NCBI GenBank assembly: GCA_033344895.1
Contig: JAWPMN010000001.1
Coordinates: forward strand, 1,984,001 to 2,048,000
Origin: Alphaproteobacteria bacterium
Lineage (GTDB): Bacteria; Pseudomonadota; Alphaproteobacteria; UBA8366; Aestuariispiraceae
DNA length: 64,000 nucleotides
Reading direction: 5' to 3'
How positions within the stretch are numbered: the stretch's first letter is position 1; each line of letters starts with the position of its first letter. The notes beneath the pieces are model-generated. The model made no database searches. It saw only the letters and a list, made by a program, of their open reading frames with translations, and was not told where the DNA came from. Below are positions 8,588 through 16,711 of this stretch, in pieces. The position numbers and the translations under genes are program-made.

Positions 8588-9334
8588 TCACATGGACAGA
8601 ATTTTATCGAGCCAGCGGGCCATCAGCCCCGCCTTGTCGTCGGCGACCGGTGTCAGACCGGCACCGCCCATCGCTTCTTCCGCGACGGTCTTGCGCGGAC
8701 GCGGCGGGAGGTAGCGGTTCACCGGCTTGGCGCCCTGTTCCGGCATCAGGGCATAACCGCCCCGGTCGGCCGACAGCCGGGAAACATCGCTGTCCGGGTC
8801 GCCCAGATCGCCGAAGGATCGCGCGCCCGCAGGACAGGTCGAGACGCAGGCCGGGCCCCGCATGTCTTCCGGCAGGGTCTCGTTGTAGATGCGGTCCACA
8901 CATAGGGTGCATTTCTTCATCACACCGGCGTCTTCGTCATATTCCCGCGCCCCGTAAGGGCAGGCCCAGCTGCACAGCTTACAGCCGATGCAGGTGTCGC
9001 CATTGACCAGGACGATGCCGTCCTCCTCGCGTTTGTAGGACGCGCCGGTCGGACAGACGGTGACACAGGGCGCGTCCTCGCAATGCAGGCAGGATTTCGG
9101 GAAGTGGACGGTCCGGCTGTCGCCGTCATCGGACACCACCTCGAATGTATGAATGCGGTTGAACCAGACGCCGGACGGGTCGGCACCATAGGGGTCGGAA
9201 TCGGTCAGCGGCGCGGAATGCCCGCCGGTATTCCATTCCTTGCAGTTCACCGCACAGGCATGACAGCCGACACAGATGTCCAGATCGATGACGAGGCCGA
9301 GCTTCCTTTCGGTCTTCGAGGGTAGGCTGGTCAT
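8588..9334 (-). CDS. soeB: Sulfite dehydrogenase iron-sulfur subunit, DmsB/SoeB family
   Basis: A 248-residue four-cluster ferredoxin-like electron-transfer subunit. Cysteine groups appear in order: CVGCHACAVNC, CLHCEDAPCVTVC, CIGCKLCSWAC, then CTLC with ACVSTCP, as expected for four [4Fe-4S] clusters. There is no signal peptide, so the complex faces the cytoplasm, as SoeABC does. The start overlaps the soeA stop by 4 bases (ATGA, 9331-9334), giving translational coupling. The C-terminal tail after the last cluster ends in a short amphipathic segment near SoeC's start. Confidence 0.85.
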   Translation of the reverse strand: MTSLPSKTERKLGLVIDLDICVGCHACAVNCKEWNTGGHSAPLTDSDPYGADPSGVWFNRIHTFEVVSDDGDSRTVHFPKSCLHCEDAPCVTVCPTGASYKREEDGIVLVNGDTCIGCKLCSWACPYGAREYDEDAGVMKKCTLCVDRIYNETLPEDMRGPACVSTCPAGARSFGDLGDPDSDVSRLSADRGGYALMPEQGAKPVNRYLPPRPRKTVAEEAMGGAGLTPVADDKAGLMARWLDKILSM

Positions 9335-12324
9335 GCATCGCCCTCCTTCGAAACGCGGTTGCCATGGCCGGGCCGGACGCCGCTGCCGCGATGGGCATGG
9401 GCCTCACGGTTGCCGACCCAATCCTTCGGTGCCGCGTCCGCTTGGCCGGAAGCCTCCGCGCGCTGGGTAGCGCCATAGCGCAGAAGGCCGTCGGCATCCG
9501 TAGCCGGATCGGCAAGGTCAGGGCGCTCGAACCTCTCGAACATCGGCTCCGTCGCGCCTGCTTCCGCGGGTGTGCATTTCTCCAGTCGGACCTTCAGGTC
9601 ATACCAGGCGGCCTGACCGGTCACCGGGTCGGCATTGGCATAGCGGAACCCGCCGTCGCGGGGCGGCAGCAGTTCGGTTATGACATGGTTCAGCAGGAAC
9701 CCCTTCTCGGTCTCCGGGGCGCCATCCTTCAGACCCCAGGCGCCGCGCCGCTTGCCGATGGCGTTCCAGGTCCAGACTGTGCCGGCCTCGACACCATGCA
9801 TGGTCTTGATCTGGGTTTTCACGCGACCGAAGGGGCTGACGACCCAGACCCAGTCCTGATCCGCTGCGTCGATATCCGCCGCTGCATCCGGGTGAACGAA
9901 CAACCGGTTCTGGTTGGTGATCTGGCGCAACCACGCATTCTGGGAGCCCCAGCTGTGATACATGTGCATCGGGCGCTGGGTCAGGGCGTGCAAGGGGTAG
10001 TCGTCGCCTGAACTTTCCCCCTCGAATGGCGGATACCAGAAGGGGATGGGGTCGAAATACCGCTCAACCCGATCCCGGTGTTCCTCAGGCGGCAGGGCGG
10101 GGCCGTATCCCTGGGCGGCCAGACGGAACCGCTGCACCGGCTCGGAATAGATCTGCATGACGATCCGGTCGGGCGCGGGGATCCACCCCATTCGGTGCGC
10201 CAGGGTCAGATAGTCGCGGTTGGCGTGCTTCAGCCAGGATTGGGCCTCAGTGAAGGGCATCTCCCAGAAGCCGCCATTTTCCACATAGCGGGACAACTGG
10301 TCCGGATTCGGGCCGCCGCGCCCCTGGTCGACACCCAATTCGCCGCGCCACCCGGCCAGTGGGCCGATGCCGGGCGCCCGCTCGTGGTTGACGATGTAAT
10401 CGGGATAGCCGCCGGGATAGGCGGGGGAACCGTCCTCCGTCACAAAACCCGGCAGGCCCAACCGCGCGCCGAGATCGATCAGCACTTCCTGAAAGGGGCG
10501 GACGTCGCGGTCGGGTTCCAGTACCGGGTGCCGGATCGCGTCCGCCGGCCCTTCGGCACTGCAGATCGGCCGGTCCAGCAGGGAAATGCAGTCCCAGCGC
10601 TCCAGATAGGTCGTGTCCGGCAGGACCAGGTCGGCGTAGGGCACGGTTTCGGAGTAGAAAGCGTCCGAATAGATGATCTTCGGGATCTTGTAGCTGCCAT
10701 CCTCATTCGTGTCGGTCAGATAATGCAGCACCCCCGGCACGTTCATCGAACTGTTCCAGCCCATATTGGCCATGTAGAGGAACAGGACGTCGATCGGATA
10801 GGGATCGCCCTTCCAGGCGTTGTGGATCACCATCTGCATCAGACCATGCGCGGCCAGCGGATGTTCCCAGCTATAGGCCTTGTCGATGCGCTTGGGCGTG
10901 CCGTCCGGCTCGATCAGCAGGTCCTCCGGTCCGGTCGGGAAGCCCAACGGCATGCCTTCCAGCGGCTTTTCCGGTCGGACATTGTGCCCGGCCGGTTTCG
11001 GCCCCGGCGGTACCGGACGCGGGAAGGGCGGTTTCGACCGGAAGCCGCCCGGCACGTCGATGGAACCGAGAATCATCTGCAGCACATGGATGATGCGGCA
11101 GGTATGGAACCCGTTCGAATGGGCAGAGATGCCGCGCATGGCGTGCATCGACACCGGTCGGCCGATCACCTTGTCCTGCTTGCGCCCGGCCCAGTCGGTC
11201 CATTCGACATCCAGTTCGATCGTCTGTTCGAAAGCGGCATGGGCAAGTTCGGCCGCGATGCGTCGAATCGTGTCGGGCGGCACGCCGCAGGTCTCCGCCA
11301 CGGTGTCCGGGGCATAGGCATCATCCAGGAACCGGTCCGCCAGCAGGTGGAAGGCGGGCACGGTGCGCTGGCCGTCGATTTCGACCGATCCGATCACGAC
11401 GGGGCTGGAGTCCGGTTCCAGGGCACTGACGATCTTCTTCTGCTTGCCGTCCAGCAGCAGGGGGTTGCCGTCGCGGTCACGGGCGAACAGACCGTCATCG
11501 GGATGCCCCGGGGCCTGGATCACCAGCCAGGGCGCGTTGGTGTAGCGCGCCAGGTAATCCCAGTCGACCTTCTCCGCCTTCAGCAACTCGTGGATCAGGG
11601 CGCCGGCGAACAGGCCGTCCGTTCCCGGGCGGATGCCGATCCATTCGTCCGCGACGGCGGAATAGCCGGTCTTGACCGGATTGACGGAGACGAACTTCGC
11701 GGCCTCCCGGCTTTTCAGGTGGCCTATGCCCATCTTGATCGGGTTGCTGTCATGGTCCTCGGCAACGCCGAACAGCATGAAATATTTCGTGCGCTCCCAA
11801 TCCGGCTCGCCGAATTCCCAGAAGGAACTGCCGATGGAATAGAGGCCCGCCGCCGCCATGTTGACAGAGCAGAAGCCGCCATGGGCCGCGAAGTTTGGCG
11901 TCCCGAAGCGGCCGGCCCACCAGCCGGTCAGGGACTGGCTTTGATCCCGCCCGGTGAAGAAGGCGAGGCGGCGCGGGTCGGATTTGCGCACAGCGCCCAG
12001 CCACTGCTCGGCCAGGGCCAGCGCCTCGTCCCATTCGATCTCCTCGAACTCGCCCGATCCGCGCGGTCCGACCCTCTTCAGCGGCTTCCTGAGGCGCGCC
12101 GGGGACTTGACGTTCATGATCCCGGCCGACCCTTTGCCGCAAAGGACGCCCTTGTTCACGGGGTGGTCGGGATTGCCATCGATATAGCGCAGCTCATCGT
12201 TCTTGAAGTGAACCCGGATGCCGCATCGGCAGGCGCACATATAGCAGGTGGTGTATTCGGTCCGGTCGATCGACTTCGGTGTCGTCTCGACCTGCTCCCG
12301 CACGGTGGTAAAGGGTCCTGCCAT
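9331..12324 (-). CDS. soeA: Sulfite dehydrogenase molybdopterin subunit SoeA
   Basis: A molybdopterin oxidoreductase of about 997 residues in the DMSO reductase superfamily. The N-terminal [4Fe-4S] ligands are the CYMCACRC pattern and the later GVLCGKG cysteine. Further motifs include FFTGRDQSQS, GPLAGWRGELGV and the dinucleotide-binding C-terminal domain. No Tat leader is present, which fits cytoplasmic SoeA and argues against the periplasmic relatives. The frame is open to 12378, but that would overlap the upstream gene; the ATG at 12324 (MAGPFTTVREQ) follows a GAGG site and a 22-base gap. SoeABC oxidises sulfite to sulfate and reduces quinone. Adjacent TSUP, TIGR02186 and TusA genes support sulfur chemistry. 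A polysulfide or thiosulfate reductase is the main alternative. Confidence 0.78.
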   Translation of the reverse strand: MAGPFTTVREQVETTPKSIDRTEYTTCYMCACRCGIRVHFKNDELRYIDGNPDHPVNKGVLCGKGSAGIMNVKSPARLRKPLKRVGPRGSGEFEEIEWDEALALAEQWLGAVRKSDPRRLAFFTGRDQSQSLTGWWAGRFGTPNFAAHGGFCSVNMAAAGLYSIGSSFWEFGEPDWERTKYFMLFGVAEDHDSNPIKMGIGHLKSREAAKFVSVNPVKTGYSAVADEWIGIRPGTDGLFAGALIHELLKAEKVDWDYLARYTNAPWLVIQAPGHPDDGLFARDRDGNPLLLDGKQKKIVSALEPDSSPVVIGSVEIDGQRTVPAFHLLADRFLDDAYAPDTVAETCGVPPDTIRRIAAELAHAAFEQTIELDVEWTDWAGRKQDKVIGRPVSMHAMRGISAHSNGFHTCRIIHVLQMILGSIDVPGGFRSKPPFPRPVPPGPKPAGHNVRPEKPLEGMPLGFPTGPEDLLIEPDGTPKRIDKAYSWEHPLAAHGLMQMVIHNAWKGDPYPIDVLFLYMANMGWNSSMNVPGVLHYLTDTNEDGSYKIPKIIYSDAFYSETVPYADLVLPDTTYLERWDCISLLDRPICSAEGPADAIRHPVLEPDRDVRPFQEVLIDLGARLGLPGFVTEDGSPAYPGGYPDYIVNHERAPGIGPLAGWRGELGVDQGRGGPNPDQLSRYVENGGFWEMPFTEAQSWLKHANRDYLTLAHRMGWIPAPDRIVMQIYSEPVQRFRLAAQGYGPALPPEEHRDRVERYFDPIPFWYPPFEGESSGDDYPLHALTQRPMHMYHSWGSQNAWLRQITNQNRLFVHPDAAADIDAADQDWVWVVSPFGRVKTQIKTMHGVEAGTVWTWNAIGKRRGAWGLKDGAPETEKGFLLNHVITELLPPRDGGFRYANADPVTGQAAWYDLKVRLEKCTPAEAGATEPMFERFERPDLADPATDADGLLRYGATQRAEASGQADAAPKDWVGNREAHAHRGSGVRPGHGNRVSKEGDA

Positions 12325-12346
12325 ACTGAACGTTACCTCAACACTT

Positions 12347-13105
12347 CTATAGTTTTCTGAAGACCCAGTTCGCCACAAATCCGGCCAAGGCCGCTATCAG
12401 AATTGCGGCAATTCCGTAAAGCAGCGCGTGTAGATGCGCCATGCGGAAAACCTGGGCGCCGAACCCTTCCTTGTTGACGAAAAGGGGCGTCGTCTGCGCA
12501 CCGACGACCTGACCGTTCTGCACCAGCAGGGTCTCGATCGTGTAGGTGCCGACCGGGACATTGGCCGGGATCAGGATCGCCGACCGGAACAGCCGGCCGC
12601 CCCGGCGTTCGACCCGGCCGAACCGGGCGCTGTAATGACCGACATTGATCTTGTTGCGTATCAAGGCCTGGGCGAAGAGGACGGAGCCGGGCCCGTCCTC
12701 TGCCTCGGCAGTGCGGAAGCGCAGATTGTCGACGCCGATCTGGTGCCGCCGCAGTGCGCTACCGGGAAGATCGATCGGCCCCGACGCAGTGGTGGCGACA
12801 TGGTAGAAGGCGGGAACGCCCTCGAATCCGATGGATTCCTGATTGATCCAGATCCCCGCCACGCGGTCCTTGCGCCGGACGGCGACCTCCTGCTTGGGGC
12901 CGTGCACGACGATCACGACTTCCCCGGCACCCTGGACAGACCCGAAGACCAGCAGTTCGGTGCCGGTGAATCCGGCCGTCACGGCGACCAGATGGTTGTC
13001 GACATCGGCGACCAGCGGTTCGGAAGCGCGGACCGGACCGGAAGCCGTCAGGCCGACAAGAAGGCCGATGGCGGCGATCAGCGATGTCTTGCACCGATGC
13101 ATCAT
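12347..13105 (-). CDS. TIGR02186-type membrane-anchored exported protein
   Basis: 252 residues from the ATG at 13105, which overlaps the stop of the upstream TSUP gene in an ATGA. The frame is open further upstream, but only the downstream start gives a clean signal peptide (MMHRCKTSLIAAIGLLVG, cleavage near VRAS). A periplasmic beta-rich domain of about 200 residues follows, with GTELLVFGS and VVIVVHGPKQEVAVRRK segments. A single C-terminal membrane span near 225-248 ends in WVFRKL. It matches the alphaproteobacterial TIGR02186 group that accompanies TSUP transporters; its biochemical role is unknown. In this operon it is likely a periplasmic partner of the sulfite or sulfonate transporter. 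Confidence 0.75.
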   Translation of the reverse strand: MMHRCKTSLIAAIGLLVGLTASGPVRASEPLVADVDNHLVAVTAGFTGTELLVFGSVQGAGEVVIVVHGPKQEVAVRRKDRVAGIWINQESIGFEGVPAFYHVATTASGPIDLPGSALRRHQIGVDNLRFRTAEAEDGPGSVLFAQALIRNKINVGHYSARFGRVERRGGRLFRSAILIPANVPVGTYTIETLLVQNGQVVGAQTTPLFVNKEGFGAQVFRMAHLHALLYGIAAILIAALAGFVANWVFRKL

Positions 13106-14037
13106 TCGAGCCCCCCCGACGTGTCGAGCGGGTAGATCGAATAGACGTCGTCCGGTGGGACCACGAGGTCGAACACGATCTTGAAACACACTGCCAGTAC
13201 CAGCACGGCCAGCAGTATGCGGACCTGCTCGCCGCGCAATTTGGCGCCCAGTTTCGTGCCGAACTGCGCCCCGACGACACCGCCCAGCAGCAGCAGCAGG
13301 GCCAGGATGACATCCACGGTCTGGTTCAGGGTCGCCTGGAACAGGGTGGCATTGGCGCTGACGAAGATGATCTGGAACAGCGAGGTGCCGACAACGACAT
13401 TGGTTGGCATGCCCAGTAGGTAGATCATGGCCGGAACCATGACGAACCCGCCCCCCACGCCCAGAATGGCGGTCAGGATGCCGACGAAGAAGCCGATGGA
13501 GATTGGCATCAGGACACTGATATAGAGCTTCGACTTGCGAAAGCGCATCTTCAGCGGCAGGCCGTGCATCCAGTTATGCTGGTGCAGTTTGCGCCGCGAG
13601 GCGCCGCTCGGCCGCCAGGTCCGGACGAAGGACCGGACGCTTTCGACCATCATCAGCCCGCCGATGATGCCCAGGAAGATGACATAGGACAGCCGGATGA
13701 CCAGATCGATCTGTCCCTGGAACTGCAGCCATTTGAAGATGAAGACACCGAGGGTGGACCCGAAGAATCCCCCCAGAAGCAGCACCAGCCCCATCGCCAT
13801 GTCGACATTGCCGCGACGCCAGTGGGCCAGCACCCCGGAGACCGAAGACGCGATGATCTGATTGGCCCCGGTTCCAACGGCCACCGGGGCGGGCACGCCC
13901 AGAAACATCAGCAAGGGGGTCATCAGGAAACCGCCGCCGACCCCGAAGATCCCCGACAGCATGCCGACACCCGCCCCCATCCCGAGGATGAGGAAGATGT
14001 TTACCGACATCTCGGCGATCGGCAGATAGATATGCAT
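13102..14037 (-). CDS. TSUP (TauE/SafE) family sulfite or organosulfonate transporter
   Basis: 311 residues from the ATG at 14037; an upstream in-frame ATG at 14076 adds only a hydrophilic leader. It has two homologous membrane halves, each with the TSUP signature: GIFGVGGGFLMTPLL near the N-terminus and AILGVGGGFVMVPAM in the second half. A basic cytoplasmic loop (RRKLHQHNW) separates them. TSUP proteins move small sulfur anions such as sulfite, sulfoacetate or taurine-derived sulfite. It is the first gene of the soe operon and overlaps the TIGR02186 gene, consistent with removal of sulfite that SoeABC does not oxidise. Confidence 0.87.
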   Translation of the reverse strand: MHIYLPIAEMSVNIFLILGMGAGVGMLSGIFGVGGGFLMTPLLMFLGVPAPVAVGTGANQIIASSVSGVLAHWRRGNVDMAMGLVLLLGGFFGSTLGVFIFKWLQFQGQIDLVIRLSYVIFLGIIGGLMMVESVRSFVRTWRPSGASRRKLHQHNWMHGLPLKMRFRKSKLYISVLMPISIGFFVGILTAILGVGGGFVMVPAMIYLLGMPTNVVVGTSLFQIIFVSANATLFQATLNQTVDVILALLLLLGGVVGAQFGTKLGAKLRGEQVRILLAVLVLAVCFKIVFDLVVPPDDVYSIYPLDTSGGLE

Positions 14038-14211
14038 TGACGCGCCGACCCCCGTTGCGGCGTTGGCCCTGCCCAAAGGATGCGCGCTTCAGCGGCCGTC
14101 CGGTTGCGCCAGAGCGCCGCATAAGCAATTGTGATCTGGCGGATTCCCAAGGCGCAAGATGAACCCGTATGCCCTGAGTCGTCAATGCGGCCCAAGGTTA
14201 AAATTGGTCAC

Positions 14212-14223
14212 GATAATGATAAT
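14212..14223 (+). promoter_or_regulatory. Tandem GATAAT hexamers upstream of tusA
   Basis: Two exact GATAAT repeats lie about 30 bases before the tusA start, in the 216-bp divergent gap with the soe operon. Such hexamer repeats make up half of a Fur/Mur-type box, but the third, inverted hexamer is absent. Each is also one base from a sigma70 -10 element. Either reading is possible. Confidence 0.3.
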
Positions 14224-14253
14224 GTTAGCTTCTCAAGCCGGAGATTGAGACGG

Positions 14254-14478
14254 ATGGAAAAGGCAGAACTGGACGCGACGGGCCTGAAATGCCCGCTACC
14301 GGTCCTGAAGGCGCGCAAGGCCATGAAGTCCCTGGCGTCCGGGGGTGTGCTGGTGGTGCGCGCAACCGATCCCGGTTCACCCGCCGATATGCGGGCCTTC
14401 TGTGAATCTCAGGGGCACGAGATGACGGTATCCGATGAAACGGACGGGGTCTTTACCTTCGAAATCCGAAAAGGGTGA
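14254..14478 (+). CDS. tusA: TusA/SirA-family sulfur carrier protein
   Basis: 74 residues from the ATG at 14254, after a GGAGATTGAGACGG leader. The hallmark CPxP motif is present as GLKCPLPVLKARKAM with the sulfur-accepting C13, and the family's C-terminal EIRKG-type strand is kept. TusA proteins carry persulfide sulfur for tRNA 2-thiolation, molybdopterin-related reactions or dissimilatory sulfur oxidation. Its divergence from the soeABC operon across a shared promoter region suggests a sulfur-oxidation or delivery role here, but a housekeeping role is equally compatible with the sequence. It is convergent with fliN. Confidence 0.88.
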   Translation: MEKAELDATGLKCPLPVLKARKAMKSLASGGVLVVRATDPGSPADMRAFCESQGHEMTVSDETDGVFTFEIRKG

Positions 14479-14493
14479 TACGCAGGATGGCAG

Positions 14494-14805
14494 TCAGTCG
14501 TTGATCTGGGACTTGCTGTATATCTCGGTGATCGAAACGGCCAGATGGTCTTCCACGACGACGATTTCACCCCGGCCGATGGGCATGCCGTTGCATCGGA
14601 TTTCCACTGTGTCGCCGACACGGCGGTCCAGTTCGATCACGGCCCCGCGGCCGATCTTCAACAGATTGGAAACCTTCATTTCCGCGGTGCCGAGAACGGC
14701 GGTGATGTCGACGCCGATCTTGTTGACCGCGCTGACCCGTCCGGCGCGGTTGACCGCGTCTGCCGCGGCGGCTGCCAATGCTCCCTTGTCGCCTTCGTCG
14801 GCCAT
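14494..14805 (-). CDS. fliN: Flagellar motor switch protein FliN-like (SpoA domain)
   Basis: A 103-residue protein whose C-terminal 75 residues form a SpoA/FliN domain: VDITAVLGTAEMKVSNLLKI, GAVIELDRRVGDTVEI, NGMPIGRGEIVVVEDHLAV and SITEI. FliN builds the cytoplasmic C-ring of the flagellar motor and binds FliM and FliH. The alanine-rich N-terminal 30 residues are short compared with enteric FliN. No other flagellar gene is in the window, and the gene is flanked by a convergent tusA and a divergent Sel1 gene, so it is a single-gene unit. A type III secretion SpoA protein is a less likely alternative. Confidence 0.85.
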   Translation of the reverse strand: MADEGDKGALAAAAADAVNRAGRVSAVNKIGVDITAVLGTAEMKVSNLLKIGRGAVIELDRRVGDTVEIRCNGMPIGRGEIVVVEDHLAVSITEIYSKSQIND

Positions 14806-14923
14806 GAAAAACGTCCGTTCGCACCCAATGTTTCCAACCGGGCAAGTCTACGCGTCGATTCGCCCCTGCGTCCATGGTATATCGGCTTCCCAACGCCGCG
14901 AGTCAAAGGCCGGATCGCCCCCC

Positions 14924-15955
14924 ATGGTTCTGTTCAAAAGACTGTTTTTCGCCGTTTCACTGTTCCTGGGATTGGCATATCCCGGCGCCCTTTCCGCCCA
15001 ATCCGGGCTGATTCCGGCAGCCGAGGCAGGGGATGCCGATGCGCAGTTCCGATTGGGCCGCGCCTATGAGAGCGGAGTCGGTGCGCCGCAGAATGACTTT
15101 GAAGCGGTACGCTGGTTCCGGGCGGCGGCCCAGCAGGATCATCCTGCCGCAGCGCTTGATCTGGGGTGGATGCTCGCCAACGGGTACGGTGTGGCCAAGG
15201 ATGAAGAGCGCGCGCTCTACTGGTTCACGCGTGCGGCGGCACTGGGGGCGGAAGGGGCCGCGGCCCAGCGGGATGCGCTGGCGCGTCAGTTTGATGCCGC
15301 CGTCCTTGGTCGGATCGTCGAAGAGGCGGGACAGGGCCTTCCGGCGGGGATTGCGGTTCCCGACCTGCCGCCGGCACTGGCCGTCGACTCCGATCCGGTG
15401 CTGGAGGCCGGTGATGACTTCGAAACGTTGAAGCATAAACTCAATGCCGGGGGCGGGCTGGACGTGCTCGCCAAACTGCGCCTGCTTGCCCAGGATGGCG
15501 ATGTGAAGGCGCGCAATCTGGTCGGGCTCGCGCTGCGGCGCTCAACGGATCCGGCGGACCGGACGGCGGGGCTTCAATGGCTGTTCGCGGCGGCAAGAGA
15601 AGGCCTCCCGGCGGCTCAGTACAATCTGGCGGCTGCCATGCTTGAGGACGCGCAGCCTGGATCGGCCCGGGCGCCCGATTATGGCAGCGTAGCGCGATGG
15701 CTTGATCTGGCTGCGCTGGGCAGCGCCCCGGCCGACCCGGCCGACTATGCCGCCGTATCACGGGAATTCGCTGCCCGTGCGGGAATTCGTGATCCCTATC
15801 GCGCCGCCGTGCAGGGGTCCGAAGGGGCCTATGACGAATTGCGGCAACTGATCCGGTTGAAACGCCAGGAACTGCTGGCACGGCGTGACTATGACACACG
15901 GCGCGGCACGCCGCCCACGGCCACCGGGCAAATCGAGAGCACCGTCATAGAATGA
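14924..15955 (+). CDS. Secreted Sel1-repeat protein
   Basis: 343 residues from the ATG at 14924. The open frame extends further upstream, but only this start gives a signal peptide (MVLFKRLFFAVSLFLGLAYP, cleavage near LSAQ). Sel1-like TPR repeats follow: AQFRLGRAYESGVGAPQNDF, then AALDLGWMLANGYGVAKDEE, and a second block near 225-275 with AARNLVGLAL-like and AAQYNLAAAML units. Sel1 proteins are helical scaffolds for protein contacts, here in the periplasm. Its stop overlaps the start of the next gene by 4 bases, indicating a coupled pair with the YdcF-type membrane protein. No specific partner can be inferred. Confidence 0.8.
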   Translation: MVLFKRLFFAVSLFLGLAYPGALSAQSGLIPAAEAGDADAQFRLGRAYESGVGAPQNDFEAVRWFRAAAQQDHPAAALDLGWMLANGYGVAKDEERALYWFTRAAALGAEGAAAQRDALARQFDAAVLGRIVEEAGQGLPAGIAVPDLPPALAVDSDPVLEAGDDFETLKHKLNAGGGLDVLAKLRLLAQDGDVKARNLVGLALRRSTDPADRTAGLQWLFAAAREGLPAAQYNLAAAMLEDAQPGSARAPDYGSVARWLDLAALGSAPADPADYAAVSREFAARAGIRDPYRAAVQGSEGAYDELRQLIRLKRQELLARRDYDTRRGTPPTATGQIESTVIE

Positions 15956-16704
15956 AAGCGGTTGCCGCCCTGATCATTCCGAATATCGGGCTCTGGCTGG
16001 TTTTTGCGGCCGCCGCGTTCGGCTGGATCCGATATGGCCGTCCGGTACGCCACAGGGCCTTGTTCGCTGCCGCCATTGTTCTGTTCGCTCTGTCCTTCCC
16101 GGCCGGCCCGAGGCTTGCCGCCGAGGCATGGCGCCTGCCGGTGCCAGATGTTCCGTGGCCGACCCCCGCCGCCGGTACGGCGATTTTCGTTTTCGGTGGC
16201 GGCATCGCATCGGATGGGTACGGGCGGTTCTGGCCGTCCGATGCCTCCATGCGCAGGGCATCCGTCGGTCGGTACGCTGCCGCCGGATCGGGCGTCCCCG
16301 TGATGGTCAGCGGCGGCCCTTCACGGGATGGATGGCCGACCGAGGCGCAGGTGATTGCGGAGATGCTGGCGGCGGACGGGATTCGGGCCATTCGCGACGA
16401 CACGGCACGGAATACCTGGGACAATGCCCTTGCCGCGCGGGACGCCATGGATCGCCATGGGTGGACGTCCGTTTACGCCGTCACCGACGTGATCCATGGT
16501 CGGCGCGCCCTCGCCTGTCTGCGGGCTGTCGGCGTGCCGATCGCGGGGTTTCGCGCGCCAAGAATCGAGGCGGGCCTCTCCGCGCTGGACTTCATCCCGT
16601 CCGTCCAGGGACTCGCGCTATGGGGCAATGTCGGATACGAGGTTTCGGCCAGTCTGGTTTATGTCCTGAAAGGCCGGATCGCCCTGAGCGATCTCTACTG
16701 GTAA
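15952..16704 (+). CDS. YdcF/ElyC/SanA-family (DUF218) membrane protein
   Basis: 250 residues with two N-terminal hydrophobic helices (about 5-25 and 35-55). A DUF218 domain follows, with the typical segments AIFVFGGGI, VPVMVSGGPSRDGWPTEAQ, DTARNTWDNALAARD and VYAVTDVIHGRRAL. DUF218 proteins are linked to envelope integrity and to vancomycin or detergent tolerance; the reaction is unclear. The ATG lies inside the stop of the Sel1 gene (ATGA, 15952-15955), so expression is coupled. It converges on the RND permease gene with a 7-base gap. Confidence 0.82.
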   Translation: MKAVAALIIPNIGLWLVFAAAAFGWIRYGRPVRHRALFAAAIVLFALSFPAGPRLAAEAWRLPVPDVPWPTPAAGTAIFVFGGGIASDGYGRFWPSDASMRRASVGRYAAAGSGVPVMVSGGPSRDGWPTEAQVIAEMLAADGIRAIRDDTARNTWDNALAARDAMDRHGWTSVYAVTDVIHGRRALACLRAVGVPIAGFRAPRIEAGLSALDFIPSVQGLALWGNVGYEVSASLVYVLKGRIALSDLYW

Positions 16705-16711
16705 TCGGCCG

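Noticed and set aside
10078-12360. 760-residue plus-strand frame
   Set aside because: Antisense of soeA, whose cofactor motifs are intact on the minus strand.
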